This document shows, one piece after another, positions 1-8,027 of a DNA stretch of 64,000 nucleotides. Each line of letters starts with the position of its first letter. The first letter of the stretch is position 1. Source of the DNA: Bacteroidales bacterium. Its GTDB lineage: Bacteria > Bacteroidota > Bacteroidia > Bacteroidales > F082. The stretch covers positions 1 to 64,000 of the forward strand of contig JAEETH010000001.1 in NCBI GenBank assembly GCA_016290215.1, read 5' to 3'. The notes below the pieces were generated by a model. It was given only the letters and a program-made list of their open reading frames with translations, did not search any database and had not been told where the DNA came from. The position numbers and the translations under genes were made by a program.

Positions 1-3000
1 TGACAGTGACACCGCCAATCGGGGTGACGCCATCTTGTTCGTAAGCGGTACCGCTAACGTTACCATTGCCGCTCACCCAGATTTCGACGGGGTTCGACAT
101 TGGGCTTTCGCCTTCGTCATAAACGGCGGTCACGTTGAACACATAACCGTGTTCGTTGTACATGTTATAGGTCAGCAGGTCTTGAGGAATGTCCCAACTG
201 GTGGTGACAACGTTGTCGGGAGTGTCATAGATACGCTCGCCGTCCATGTAGACGCGATAACGACGGTAGGTACGGTCGTTGTTGCGGTCAACGATAGGAT
301 CCCAGCTCAAGGTCACGGTCTCTTCATATTCGAAGATACGGGTGTTGGTGGCGGTCAGATGTTGAGGAACATTGAAGGTGGTGGTGAAACCAAACACAGG
401 ACCTTGGGTGTAGCATTCCCATTCAGTGCCCGGGTTGCTACGCTGGTCGATACGCCAGAAGTAGTTGGTGTTGTTCCACAGATGGTAGCCATTGGCTGCC
501 AAAGCTGCGCTGATGTTGAACGACTCTTGCAGGTTGCTGCTCCATTCGGTCACGTAGGTGGCAGGATGCTCGGTGTCGATTTCATCTTCAGGCCAGTAGG
601 TGCTGCTGAAAACGAGGCGCCATTCGTTGGCGTAGTCGTTGAGCTTCCAGCGGAGGATCAAGTTTTCGGGAGAAATGCCCCAAGCGTTGTCTTCAGGATA
701 GATGTTGGTGACAGCGGCAATCGGGCAAGGAAGTTCTTCGTAATTGATAGTCACTTCGAAGTCGGGATCCGTTGAGGAGGCCACTAAGTAGTAAGTGCCC
801 TTCAGCACGTTCAGGTTCTCGATGACAGGACCGGCTGAGAAGCTGGCGGGAGTCTCGGGATCGACAGGTGTAGGATCGACAGGAGTGGGAGCGCCACCTT
901 CAACGATGGTGACATCGTCGACATTCAGTTCAAATTGGTCGGTACAACCAAAGTGACGGATGGCCACATAGCCTTGACCGCTATAGGCGCTCAGGTCAAC
1001 GGTATATTCATACCAGTTGCCTGCTCTGTTGCTGCGGCTTCTGGTCATGTAGTTACCAACTTGGCCAGCGCTCTTGGCAGTCATCGTCCATTCCTGGATA
1101 GTGGTGAAGGCCGAAGCGTTAGTGTTGTTAGTGGTGCTCACGGCAACACCGAAGTGTTCGGCAGCCCACATTGCATCTTGGGCGCAAGCATAGAAGGTGA
1201 TGCTACCGCCAAGTTCAATCTGAGGCGAAACAAGATAGTTGTCAGGAGTCAAAGGCATGACAAGATCATTGCTATAGCTCTCAGAGGTCACACAATCCTC
1301 TCCGCTGTACGCCGGAGGAATGAAACCTGCTTGAATCACAGAAGCGAGATCCCAGTTGTGACCGTCGCCGTCAGCGTCGATGGTGGTCCAACCACCAAGG
1401 CTGCCTTCGAAGCTCGTGGCAAGGTCGCGGTTGCCAACCATGCGGCCACCTTCGAAGACGATGTTGTCGACTTTGAAGCAGTCCTCGCCAGCGCTAAGGC
1501 TGTAATCCTTTTCATAAATCCAAGTGAAGGTGTGTACGCCAGAGGCCACTTCAGCACTGAAGTGATCCCAAACATTCTCTTCACCATAGCGGAACATCTC
1601 TTCGCCATCGATTTGGAAGACACACTTGTCCCAAATGCTGGTAAGACCACTTTCGCCGCTTGCGAAGAAATCGAAGCTGACAGTACCGTCGGTGGTGTAG
1701 TTCACTGTGGCGTTGAAGATAGAAGCGCTATTGTCAACACCAGCGTTGCCGCTCATCATGCCATAGCTGCCAGTGTAGGCGGCATTGGCGGAGATGTACC
1801 AAGGATAGGTGGCGTCGTTGGTGTAGTTGCTGAACTGGCTGAAGTTACCCGTCTCAAAGTCAATAGTAGTATGAGCCGCAGGTGTGCTGCCACCATCGCT
1901 GTTGAACGGACGCATGGTATAGTTGTTGTCAGCCATCGGGCCAGGACGGCCGGCGAAGTCCTCACGATAGAGGGCCACCTTGCCGTTATCACCATCGCTC
2001 ACGTAAGCGTTGAGCATGATGTCGTGGTCAGCCGTGAACTTCATCACAGCGTCGTAGCCTTCCGGAATCTCGGGGAAGGGCAACGTGTAGTTGTCATGCA
2101 GATCGTACGCAACTTCGGGGTTCACCTCGTTCCACATCTCGGAGGCATACATGTGCCAAGTGGTGCCGGTGGTAATAGTGCCGATGTTGTAAGCCTTTTC
2201 AACCACGTCAGGGCAGTAAGGTGTGTAAGGAGCAGCAAGGATATTATACAAGTGCGTGCTACGCTCAGTGGTGTTCACAGCGAGCAGGCTCTCCATAAGA
2301 TCAGTGCTAGTCCATTCCATATTGGTGTTGATGTAAAGGTCAACACCAGGACGACCGTTATTTAACACGGTGAAGGGATAGTTGGTAGTCTCTTCATCCA
2401 TGCGGAAGTAACCGTTATTGTGCAAGAAATCAATCAGCACAACTTCAACACTGGCGGTACCTTCGTTATAGAGGTTGAAATGGTAGGGTTCCATCCAAGC
2501 ACCGTTGGGGCGTTCGATAACAAGCAGGTCGGTGAGTTCCAGAGCGTTGTTACCCACGCCATAGGTGGCCAAAGTGTGAAGATCGCTTTCTCCACCAGGG
2601 GTAGGACCAGGAGTGGGATCGTCACCAGGCTCATCACCAGGCTCGTCGCCACTGTCAGTGACAGTGAGTGTGATATAGTCATTGTAGTTCACAGACAGGG
2701 TGAAGGTGTAAATCTTACCAGACTCAAACTCGTAGTTGTCACCACGGCCCGGGAAGCCACTGTCAGAGGCAATGTAATACGCGCCACCTGGATAAGGATT
2801 CAAGAACACATAGTCGTACACACCAGCAGGAATCGTGATGGATTCGCTACCGTCGACGACGATGGTGTTAGTGTAAGTGTCGCACACAGCATTCTCAGGA
2901 ATGGTGTACTCGAAGTCGGCGAATGTGCCGGCGGTGAAGTTACCCGTTTCCGGGATAACCGAACCATAAGTGTTGTGGTCGGCATCGAGCAGGAGCTGGT

Positions 3001-3226
3001 AGCCAGTTCCATCTTCCCAGATGTCGCCAGGAACATTCAGGACAACTGTAGCATTGCCCCTACTTGGCGCAGGAGTGCTACGGTTAATAGCCGAAATGCT
3101 AGAAGCAATAGCTTTCAGGCTAGTTCCGTGCGTACCGTTAGAAACACGGTTCTGCGCGAACATCACTCCTGGCAAGGATACTGCAAGGAGTAATGTCATC
3201 ATCAAAGAAAATACTTTCTTTTTCAT
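1..3226 (-). CDS. gingipain/HagA-like secreted adhesin, partial (3' end off the window)
   Basis: The reverse strand is open from an ATG at 3226 to the left edge (about 1075 codons). Residues 1-25 are a signal peptide (MKKKVFSLMM..., cleavage near MFAQ). Residues about 58-190 match the DUF2436 domain of Porphyromonas gingivalis Kgp/HagA, with motifs such as GTGYQLLLDADHN and IPAGVYDY. An acidic Gly/Pro linker (GDEPGDEPGDDP) follows near 193. Two cleaved-adhesin/MAM-like beta domains lie at about 450-595 and 599-770; the second begins GGWTTIDADGDGHNW. A Pro-rich linker, fibronectin-III-like modules and the start of a carboxypeptidase-regulatory-like repeat (GTVSGTAYEQ) follow. Such proteins are exported by T9SS and bind host or cell-surface ligands. 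No protease domain is visible, so it is an adhesin rather than a gingipain. The C-terminal sorting domain would lie outside the window. Confidence 0.85.
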   Translation of the reverse strand, partial: MKKKVFSLMMTLLLAVSLPGVMFAQNRVSNGTHGTSLKAIASSISAINRSTPAPSRGNATVVLNVPGDIWEDGTGYQLLLDADHNTYGSVIPETGNFTAGTFADFEYTIPENAVCDTYTNTIVVDGSESITIPAGVYDYVFLNPYPGGAYYIASDSGFPGRGDNYEFESGKIYTFTLSVNYNDYITLTVTDSGDEPGDEPGDDPTPGPTPGGESDLHTLATYGVGNNALELTDLLVIERPNGAWMEPYHFNLYNEGTASVEVVLIDFLHNNGYFRMDEETTNYPFTVLNNGRPGVDLYINTNMEWTSTDLMESLLAVNTTERSTHLYNILAAPYTPYCPDVVEKAYNIGTITTGTTWHMYASEMWNEVNPEVAYDLHDNYTLPFPEIPEGYDAVMKFTADHDIMLNAYVSDGDNGKVALYREDFAGRPGPMADNNYTMRPFNSDGGSTPAAHTTIDFETGNFSQFSNYTNDATYPWYISANAAYTGSYGMMSGNAGVDNSASIFNATVNYTTDGTVSFDFFASGESGLTSIWDKCVFQIDGEEMFRYGEENVWDHFSAEVASGVHTFTWIYEKDYSLSAGEDCFKVDNIVFEGGRMVGNRDLATSFEGSLGGWTTIDADGDGHNWDLASVIQAGFIPPAYSGEDCVTSESYSNDLVMPLTPDNYLVSPQIELGGSITFYACAQDAMWAAEHFGVAVSTTNNTNASAFTTIQEWTMTAKSAGQVGNYMTRSRSNRAGNWYEYTVDLSAYSGQGYVAIRHFGCTDQFELNVDDVTIVEGGAPTPVDPTPVDPETPASFSAGPVIENLNVLKGTYYLVASSTDPDFEVTINYEELPCPIAAVTNIYPEDNAWGISPENLILRWKLNDYANEWRLVFSSTYWPEDEIDTEHPATYVTEWSSNLQESFNISAALAANGYHLWNNTNYFWRIDQRSNPGTEWECYTQGPVFGFTTTFNVPQHLTATNTRIFEYEETVTLSWDPIVDRNNDRTYRRYRVYMDGERIYDTPDNVVTTSWDIPQDLLTYNMYNEHGYVFNVTAVYDEGESPMSNPVEIWVSGNGNVSGTAYEQDGVTPIGGVTV

Positions 3227-3492
3227 AATGAATTGATTTGATTAATAAATAGGTTGATTGATAAGAATTCTCGTGTATAAATGCGTAAAGCACCGCTACC
3301 AAATGGCATGGTGACATCATTTTTCCTAAGCATAATACGAACATTCGAATGCATAGTAAACGCGTTTTTTTGTTGTCTAGACATCTATATGACTAACAAG
3401 TGGGGATTTACCCTTAGTCGAAGTGCTACTTTTTTTGAGTTTTTTACAATTTTGTTGGTTTCTAATTGATTATAGCTTGAATTTTTGCGCGG

Positions 3493-3500
3493 CAAAGATA
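3493..3500 (-). promoter_or_regulatory. -7 box TATCTTTG, candidate promoter of the adhesin
   Basis: This is a perfect Bacteroidota -7 element on the reverse strand. It is the only good match between the U32 gene and the adhesin start at 3226, which would give a leader of about 260 nt (3227-3486). That stretch holds no gene I can support. Confidence 0.45.
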
Positions 3501-3504
3501 CAAA

Positions 3505-5346
3505 TTATTTCTGAATGTACATCAAACAGTTTTTGCAGTCGAATTCGAGGCGGAAAATGTGGCTGCCATTACGGATGAACAACGGTTCAGCTTTTTGGCC
3601 TGTTTCCTTGCTGCATAGTCCGTTGGCATAACGGATGCAATGGTGGCAGGTCATCAGATGGTCGGGGATTTCGTCGGGATCAGTTAGCAGTTGTTCAGTT
3701 GACAGTTGTTCAGTTGACAGTTGTTCAGTTAGCAGTTGTTCAGTTGACAGTTGGGAGTTAGCAGTTAACAGTTGGGAGTTATCTATTGGGCTTTTCTCCT
3801 CCACTTTACGCATACTGCGATGGGCTTGGTGGTCATCAATCAGTGCGTCGGTCAGTTTTTCCACCAATTTCCTTTTCATCTCACCGATAACAGAGGCAGG
3901 GATGAGACGGGGGACGGCAAAGTGCAGTTCCAAATCGATGGGGTTGAAGGGCGTGTCGCCCCATTGCAAGGCCTTTTTACGGATGTTGTCGGTGGCCTTT
4001 TCGGGGTTGGTGGCAGCAATTTTTTCAGATTGGATGCTGGTAGAGATGCGATTAATCGCGTCTCTACAAATAGCAACCATTTCATAACCCATTTCCGATT
4101 CGGTCAATACCAAATCGATGTCAATTTTGCGGTTGCCGTTAGAGGCCTCTACCTGTTTTTGCCATTCTATGTCATAATTGCGGTAGATTTTCGCGCCGCG
4201 ATGGGCACCATGGGGACGATTCGTAGAAACGCGCCATGGCACTTCTCTACCATTGGGGGCATTTACCACATCGGCACGCAGGCCGACCAATTCATCGTTT
4301 TCATTCAAAAAACACAGGCCGTCGCCGTTGTGCAAGGTTTTGTCGGTGGCGATTTCCATACGTAACGGATTGCACCAAGTCACCTCACCAACATATTCTC
4401 CCATCGATTTCGGCGTGAACGGAGCACCGATGTTTTTTTGCCTTCCATTGATGAAGAAATCGGTGAAACCACGATTGAACGATTTCTCGGGGTTGATTTC
4501 GAAATTAAAATGGCAATGTCCACGCGAAGACGGCACATATTCCGTGCGCCGTTCGAAAATCTCATCCAATTTCTGACGATAAAAGGCAGTGACGTTTTTC
4601 ACGTAGTCGGCCTCTTTCATGCGCCCTTCAATCTTGAAGCTGGTGATACCCGCGTCCATCAGTTCCTCGAGATGCGCGCTGTTGTTGAGGTCTTTCAACG
4701 ACAATAGGTGGCGGTTTTTTATGAGTACCTTGCCGTCGGCGTCGAGCAAATCCCATGGCAATCGACAAGGTTGGGCACAAGCACCACGGTTTGCGCTGCG
4801 GTTGCCGATGCATTGGCTGAGGTAGCACCGTCCGCTGTGGCTGACGCACAAGGCACCATGCACAAAGAACTCAAGCGGCACAGTGGTCTTTTCCCTGATT
4901 TCCTTGATTTGTTTTAGACTTAACTCACGACCAAGGACGACCTGGCTGAAACCAAGGCTTTCGAGTTGCTGCACTCGCTCCACGGTGAGATTGTCGCACT
5001 GCGTACTGGCATGAAGCGGAATGGGCGGCAAATCCAGCTGGAGCAGCTGCATGTCCTGCACAATGAGGGCGTCGACGCCGGCATTCCAGCAGTCGTAGGC
5101 CAGCTGTCGGGCGCGCTCCAATTCCCCTATATATAATAAGGTGTTGAGCGTGACATAAACTTTGGCATCGTAGAGGGCTGCATGACGACAAAGTCGTTCG
5201 ATGTCGGCAATGCTGTTGGAGGCTTTTTCGCGAGCGCCAAAAGATGGTCCGCCAATGTAGACGGCATCAGCGCCATGGTTGATGGCAGCCATACCCACCT
5301 CGGCATCCTTGGCGGGAGAGAGCAGTTCTATCTTCTTCGTATTCAT
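3505..5346 (-). CDS. peptidase U32 family protein, RlhA-like, with a repeat-derived insert
   Basis: The 613-residue protein starts MNTKKIELLSPAKDAEVG, the standard opening of the U32 family, whose bacterial members hydroxylate RNA (RlhA on 23S rRNA, TrhP on tRNA) rather than cleave protein. The cysteine-rich core is present: SGRCYLSQCIGNRSANRG with CAQPCR, followed by a collagenase-like C-terminal half and a final cysteine cluster (CHHCIRYANGLC, DCKNCL). Two parts do not belong to the family: residues about 432-440 (RDAINRIST), encoded by a palindrome at 4041-4066, and residues about 523-556, a run of TEQLL/TEQLS units encoded by a 15-bp tandem array. Both keep the frame open. The gene is divergent from the acylation cluster. 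Its ATG lies four bases after a TAATTTTG box, so the mRNA may be leaderless. The substrate is inferred from family only. Confidence 0.85.
   Translation of the reverse strand: MNTKKIELLSPAKDAEVGMAAINHGADAVYIGGPSFGAREKASNSIADIERLCRHAALYDAKVYVTLNTLLYIGELERARQLAYDCWNAGVDALIVQDMQLLQLDLPPIPLHASTQCDNLTVERVQQLESLGFSQVVLGRELSLKQIKEIREKTTVPLEFFVHGALCVSHSGRCYLSQCIGNRSANRGACAQPCRLPWDLLDADGKVLIKNRHLLSLKDLNNSAHLEELMDAGITSFKIEGRMKEADYVKNVTAFYRQKLDEIFERRTEYVPSSRGHCHFNFEINPEKSFNRGFTDFFINGRQKNIGAPFTPKSMGEYVGEVTWCNPLRMEIATDKTLHNGDGLCFLNENDELVGLRADVVNAPNGREVPWRVSTNRPHGAHRGAKIYRNYDIEWQKQVEASNGNRKIDIDLVLTESEMGYEMVAICRDAINRISTSIQSEKIAATNPEKATDNIRKKALQWGDTPFNPIDLELHFAVPRLIPASVIGEMKRKLVEKLTDALIDDHQAHRSMRKVEEKSPIDNSQLLTANSQLSTEQLLTEQLSTEQLSTEQLLTDPDEIPDHLMTCHHCIRYANGLCSKETGQKAEPLFIRNGSHIFRLEFDCKNCLMYIQK
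3681..3780. repeat. 15-bp tandem array CAGTTGACAGTTGTT inside the U32 gene
   Basis: About five to six imperfect copies of a 15-bp unit (CAGTTGACAGTTGTT, with the variant CAGTTAGCAGTTGTT) lie in frame and encode (TEQLL/TEQLS)n. Related sequences end two other genes, at 7989-8021 and 49600-49626. Confidence 0.9.
4041..4066. repeat. 26-bp GAGACG/CGTCTC palindrome inside the U32 gene
   Basis: The arms TAGAGATGCGATTA and TAATCGCGTCTCTA pair with one mismatch. On the reverse strand it encodes RDAINRIST. A near-identical copy lies in another coding gene at 10733-10758. Confidence 0.9.
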
Positions 5347-5350
5347 GCCG

Positions 5351-5358
5351 CAAAATTA
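5351..5358 (-). promoter_or_regulatory. -7 box TAATTTTG of the U32 gene
   Basis: Reverse-strand TAnnTTTG ending four bases before the ATG at 5346. Transcription would start at or next to the start codon. Confidence 0.55.
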
Positions 5359-5389
5359 CGCAATTTCGGCACGATGCGGAATATTTTCC

Positions 5390-5397
5390 TATTTTTG
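5390..5397 (+). promoter_or_regulatory. -7 box TATTTTTG of the O-acylation cluster
   Basis: Forward TAnnTTTG 18 bases before the ATG at 5416, divergent from the U32 promoter. It probably drives the first genes of the cluster. Confidence 0.6.
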
Positions 5398-5415
5398 CAA
5401 GTTATTTCCATCTGA

Positions 5416-6822
5416 ATGAAAGCCGATGTCAAGGTCATATTGTTTTCGCTCACCGCTGTCGTATTGTTTCTCTTCCCGATACAGCAAGCCACAAGCCTCT
5501 TTAAATTCAAGAAGCTATATGGTGCTATTGAGGAACAGCCCAAGCCCCAACTGACGGCGCAACATTGGATAGACCACAGCTTTCAGGACGGAACCGAGGC
5601 TTACCTGCAACAGCACTATGGGTTTCGGGAGCCATTGACACGCCTCTACAACCAATACATCTGGGATTGCTACGGGATGACCTTCGCCAAGGAAAGGAAC
5701 TGGGTGTTCGTCAGCGACGACGGATGGTACTACGAATCGGGCTATGTACAAGAATACTATGAAGGCAACTCCTGGAAATACGCCAGCGACTCCTTGCAGA
5801 TGGCGAATATCCTTGGTAGGGAAGCCTTGATGCTCTCCCAAACCCAACAGATCCTCGACAGCATGGGCATCCACCTTTTTGTGTTGCTGGAGCCCGGAAA
5901 AGAATTAATCTATCCAGAACATATCCCCGCAAATACACTTTACCATCACGAGAAGGTCTTCTCGGCCCATGAATTCCTTCACCAACGTTTCGAAGACTTG
6001 GGCATCCACTATATCGATGCCGGCGAATGGTTCTTACAGATGAAAGATACCGTCGACTTCCCGCTGTTTCCTCAGTCGGGAACGCATTGGAGCAACTTAG
6101 CCGCCATGCATGTGGCCGACAGTCTCATCCGCTATATGGAACATTGGGGCAACGTCAACATTCAGAATTTCACGATTGGCGAGAAATACGCCAAGACCAA
6201 AGAGCCCGACAACGACTTGGAAGAATGGCTGAACCTGATGCGACCTTTAAAAGGCGAGCCAAACTATTACGCCAAGACGCGCCTCGTGGACGACCCCACC
6301 GCCGTAAAGCCAAGACTCATCACCATCGGCGACTCGTTTTATTGGAACATCCTCAACCACACGCCATTCAAGAAAATCTTCGGTGGCACACCTTATTGGT
6401 ATTATTTCAGCTCCACCTATTACGACGGCCCAGATGGCAACGTCGCCGACATCGACCTGCTCGAAAAGGTGACGGAGGCCGATTTCATCATGCTGGCTTA
6501 CAGTACGCCACAGCAATATGAACTGAGCAACTGTTTTGCACAGCGTTTCCTGATGGAATGGTGTTACGACAACGAGGAAATAGAATCATTGAAGCTGAAG
6601 ATGAAGGAACGCATCCGCAACGACAAAGCATGGATGGCCGGCGTCGAGAAAAAAGCTGAGATCGAGGGCCTTTCGGTGGACTCGGTCTTGAACAAAGAAA
6701 ACTACTATTTCATCAAAAACCGCCCCGATGTTTGCTTCCCTGCCTTGGCCGACAGCATTCCGCTCAAACAGTCGAGCAAAGCCGAGCGCATCCTAAAACA
6801 AAAGAGCCACAACGATGAATAG
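5416..6822 (+). CDS. AlgJ/AlgX-like SGNH acyltransferase-type protein A
   Basis: A 468-residue protein with an N-terminal signal anchor (residues about 7-26) and a periplasmic SGNH domain of the AlgX/AlgJ type, which passes acyl groups from an MBOAT partner to an exported glycan. Visible motifs are YGFREPLTRLYNQ (68-80), GTHWSNLAA with H224, and IGDSFYW with S307. AlgX uses D-x-H and Ser; here the residue two before the His is Gly, not Asp. Residues about 404-433 (KAWMAGVEKKAEIEGLSVDS) form a C-terminal helical module shared with other proteins of the cluster. Closest relative in the window is the next gene, which overlaps it by 8 nt. First gene of the cluster; substrate unknown. Confidence 0.8.
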   Translation: MKADVKVILFSLTAVVLFLFPIQQATSLFKFKKLYGAIEEQPKPQLTAQHWIDHSFQDGTEAYLQQHYGFREPLTRLYNQYIWDCYGMTFAKERNWVFVSDDGWYYESGYVQEYYEGNSWKYASDSLQMANILGREALMLSQTQQILDSMGIHLFVLLEPGKELIYPEHIPANTLYHHEKVFSAHEFLHQRFEDLGIHYIDAGEWFLQMKDTVDFPLFPQSGTHWSNLAAMHVADSLIRYMEHWGNVNIQNFTIGEKYAKTKEPDNDLEEWLNLMRPLKGEPNYYAKTRLVDDPTAVKPRLITIGDSFYWNILNHTPFKKIFGGTPYWYYFSSTYYDGPDGNVADIDLLEKVTEADFIMLAYSTPQQYELSNCFAQRFLMEWCYDNEEIESLKLKMKERIRNDKAWMAGVEKKAEIEGLSVDSVLNKENYYFIKNRPDVCFPALADSIPLKQSSKAERILKQKSHNDE

Positions 6823-8008
6823 CCGCACCCAAGCCATATTGTTCGCCTTGACCGCCCTGTTGCTGTTTGCTTTCGCCATACAGCAACAAACGGGGCTTTT
6901 CAAGTTCAAGGAACTGAATGGCGTTGTCGACTCGAGTCCCAGACCAGAATGGACTTGGCACAACTTCATCGATGGTGGTTTGCAAGACTCGACCGAGGCT
7001 TACCTGCAACAAAACTTCGGCTTCCGTGAACCGCTGACGCGCTTTTACAACCAAACGGAATGGACTTTGTTCCGTTATTCACAGGTGGCCGAGGATCAAC
7101 GCATCGTCATCACCGACGACAACTGGATTTTTGAGCCGGCTACTGTAGAAGAATACTACCAGGGGCGTGCCTATTACAATGGTGAAGACTTCACTGACAA
7201 CCTATTGAAGCAATTTGAGGCCGAGGCACAAAGGCTGCTGCAAATCCAAAAAATGCTTGAGCCTTACGGGACACATCTTTTCGTCGCCTTGCTTCCCGGC
7301 AAAGAACAGATTTGCCCCGAACACATGCCCAAAAACACGCAGTATTTCAAAGAAAAGAAAATCACAGCCTTCGACTTCTACTCGAAACGACTTAAAGAAC
7401 TGGGGGTGAACCATATAAATCTTGCGGAATGTTTTATGGAGATGAAAGGAAAGGTGAGTTACCCGCTGTTTCCACAAACGGGCACCCATTGGAGCAACCT
7501 GGCCGCCATCCATTCTGCCGACACCCTCATCCGCTACATGGAACACCTGAGCGACTCCAACATGGTCAACCTCACGACGGGCAGCATCTTCCAAAGAACC
7601 CTGAAGCCCGATGCCGACCTCGAAAGCCTGATGAACCTCATCTGGCCTTTGCAAAAGGCTCCCAATTTTCTGGCTGAAGCCTATTATGATTACGACACCA
7701 CGGCCTGGCGGCCGAGACTCCTTACCATCGGCGACTCGTTCTATTGGAACATCCTTAACTTCACGCCCGTATGGGATGTTTTTGAAAGCGTCCCTTACTG
7801 GTATTATTTCAGCACCGCATATTTCGATGACGACGACCTTAAAGTGACCCATAAAATCAGCGATTTGGATGTGCTTCAAGAGGTCATCGATGCCGACTTC
7901 GTCATGCTCTCCTACTCCACCGTCGCACTCTACAAGATGAGCAACGGCTTCAGTGAGGCTCTGTTGGCGAAGTTAGAACAAAAACAAAAACTGTCAACTG
8001 TAAACTAA
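6815..8008 (+). CDS. AlgJ/AlgX-like SGNH protein B, C-terminally shortened
   Basis: A 397-residue paralogue of the preceding gene with the same signal anchor, FGFREPLTRFYNQ motif, GTHWSNLAAIH (H225) and IGDSFYWN (S308). It lacks the C-terminal W-x3-V...A helical module found in the other five paralogues. The last codons (KLSTVN, stop) are encoded by a dispersed repeat (CTGTCAACTGTAAAC TAA), so repeat insertion may have truncated the gene. The start overlaps gene A by 8 nt, and an AlgI-like MBOAT gene follows after 19 bp, its probable partner. Role inferred: periplasmic acyl transfer to a polysaccharide. Confidence 0.8.
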   Translation: MNSRTQAILFALTALLLFAFAIQQQTGLFKFKELNGVVDSSPRPEWTWHNFIDGGLQDSTEAYLQQNFGFREPLTRFYNQTEWTLFRYSQVAEDQRIVITDDNWIFEPATVEEYYQGRAYYNGEDFTDNLLKQFEAEAQRLLQIQKMLEPYGTHLFVALLPGKEQICPEHMPKNTQYFKEKKITAFDFYSKRLKELGVNHINLAECFMEMKGKVSYPLFPQTGTHWSNLAAIHSADTLIRYMEHLSDSNMVNLTTGSIFQRTLKPDADLESLMNLIWPLQKAPNFLAEAYYDYDTTAWRPRLLTIGDSFYWNILNFTPVWDVFESVPYWYYFSTAYFDDDDLKVTHKISDLDVLQEVIDADFVMLSYSTVALYKMSNGFSEALLAKLEQKQKLSTVN

Positions 8009-8021
8009 TAACTAAAAACTG
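7989..8021. repeat. CAACTG-type dispersed repeat ending gene B
   Basis: AACTGTCAACTG followed by TAAACTAATAACTAAAAACTG. It supplies the last residues and stop of gene B and is the inverse complement type of the units at 3681-3780. Confidence 0.75.
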
Positions 8022-8027
8022 ATAAAA

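Noticed and set aside
35..3236. Long forward open frames across the first 3.2 kb
   Set aside because: They are antisense to the adhesin frame, which has a signal peptide and recognisable domains; their translations are low-complexity and without family features.
3681..3780. Possible CRISPR array
   Set aside because: Units are directly adjacent 15-mers without spacers and lie inside a coding frame; no cas genes nearby.
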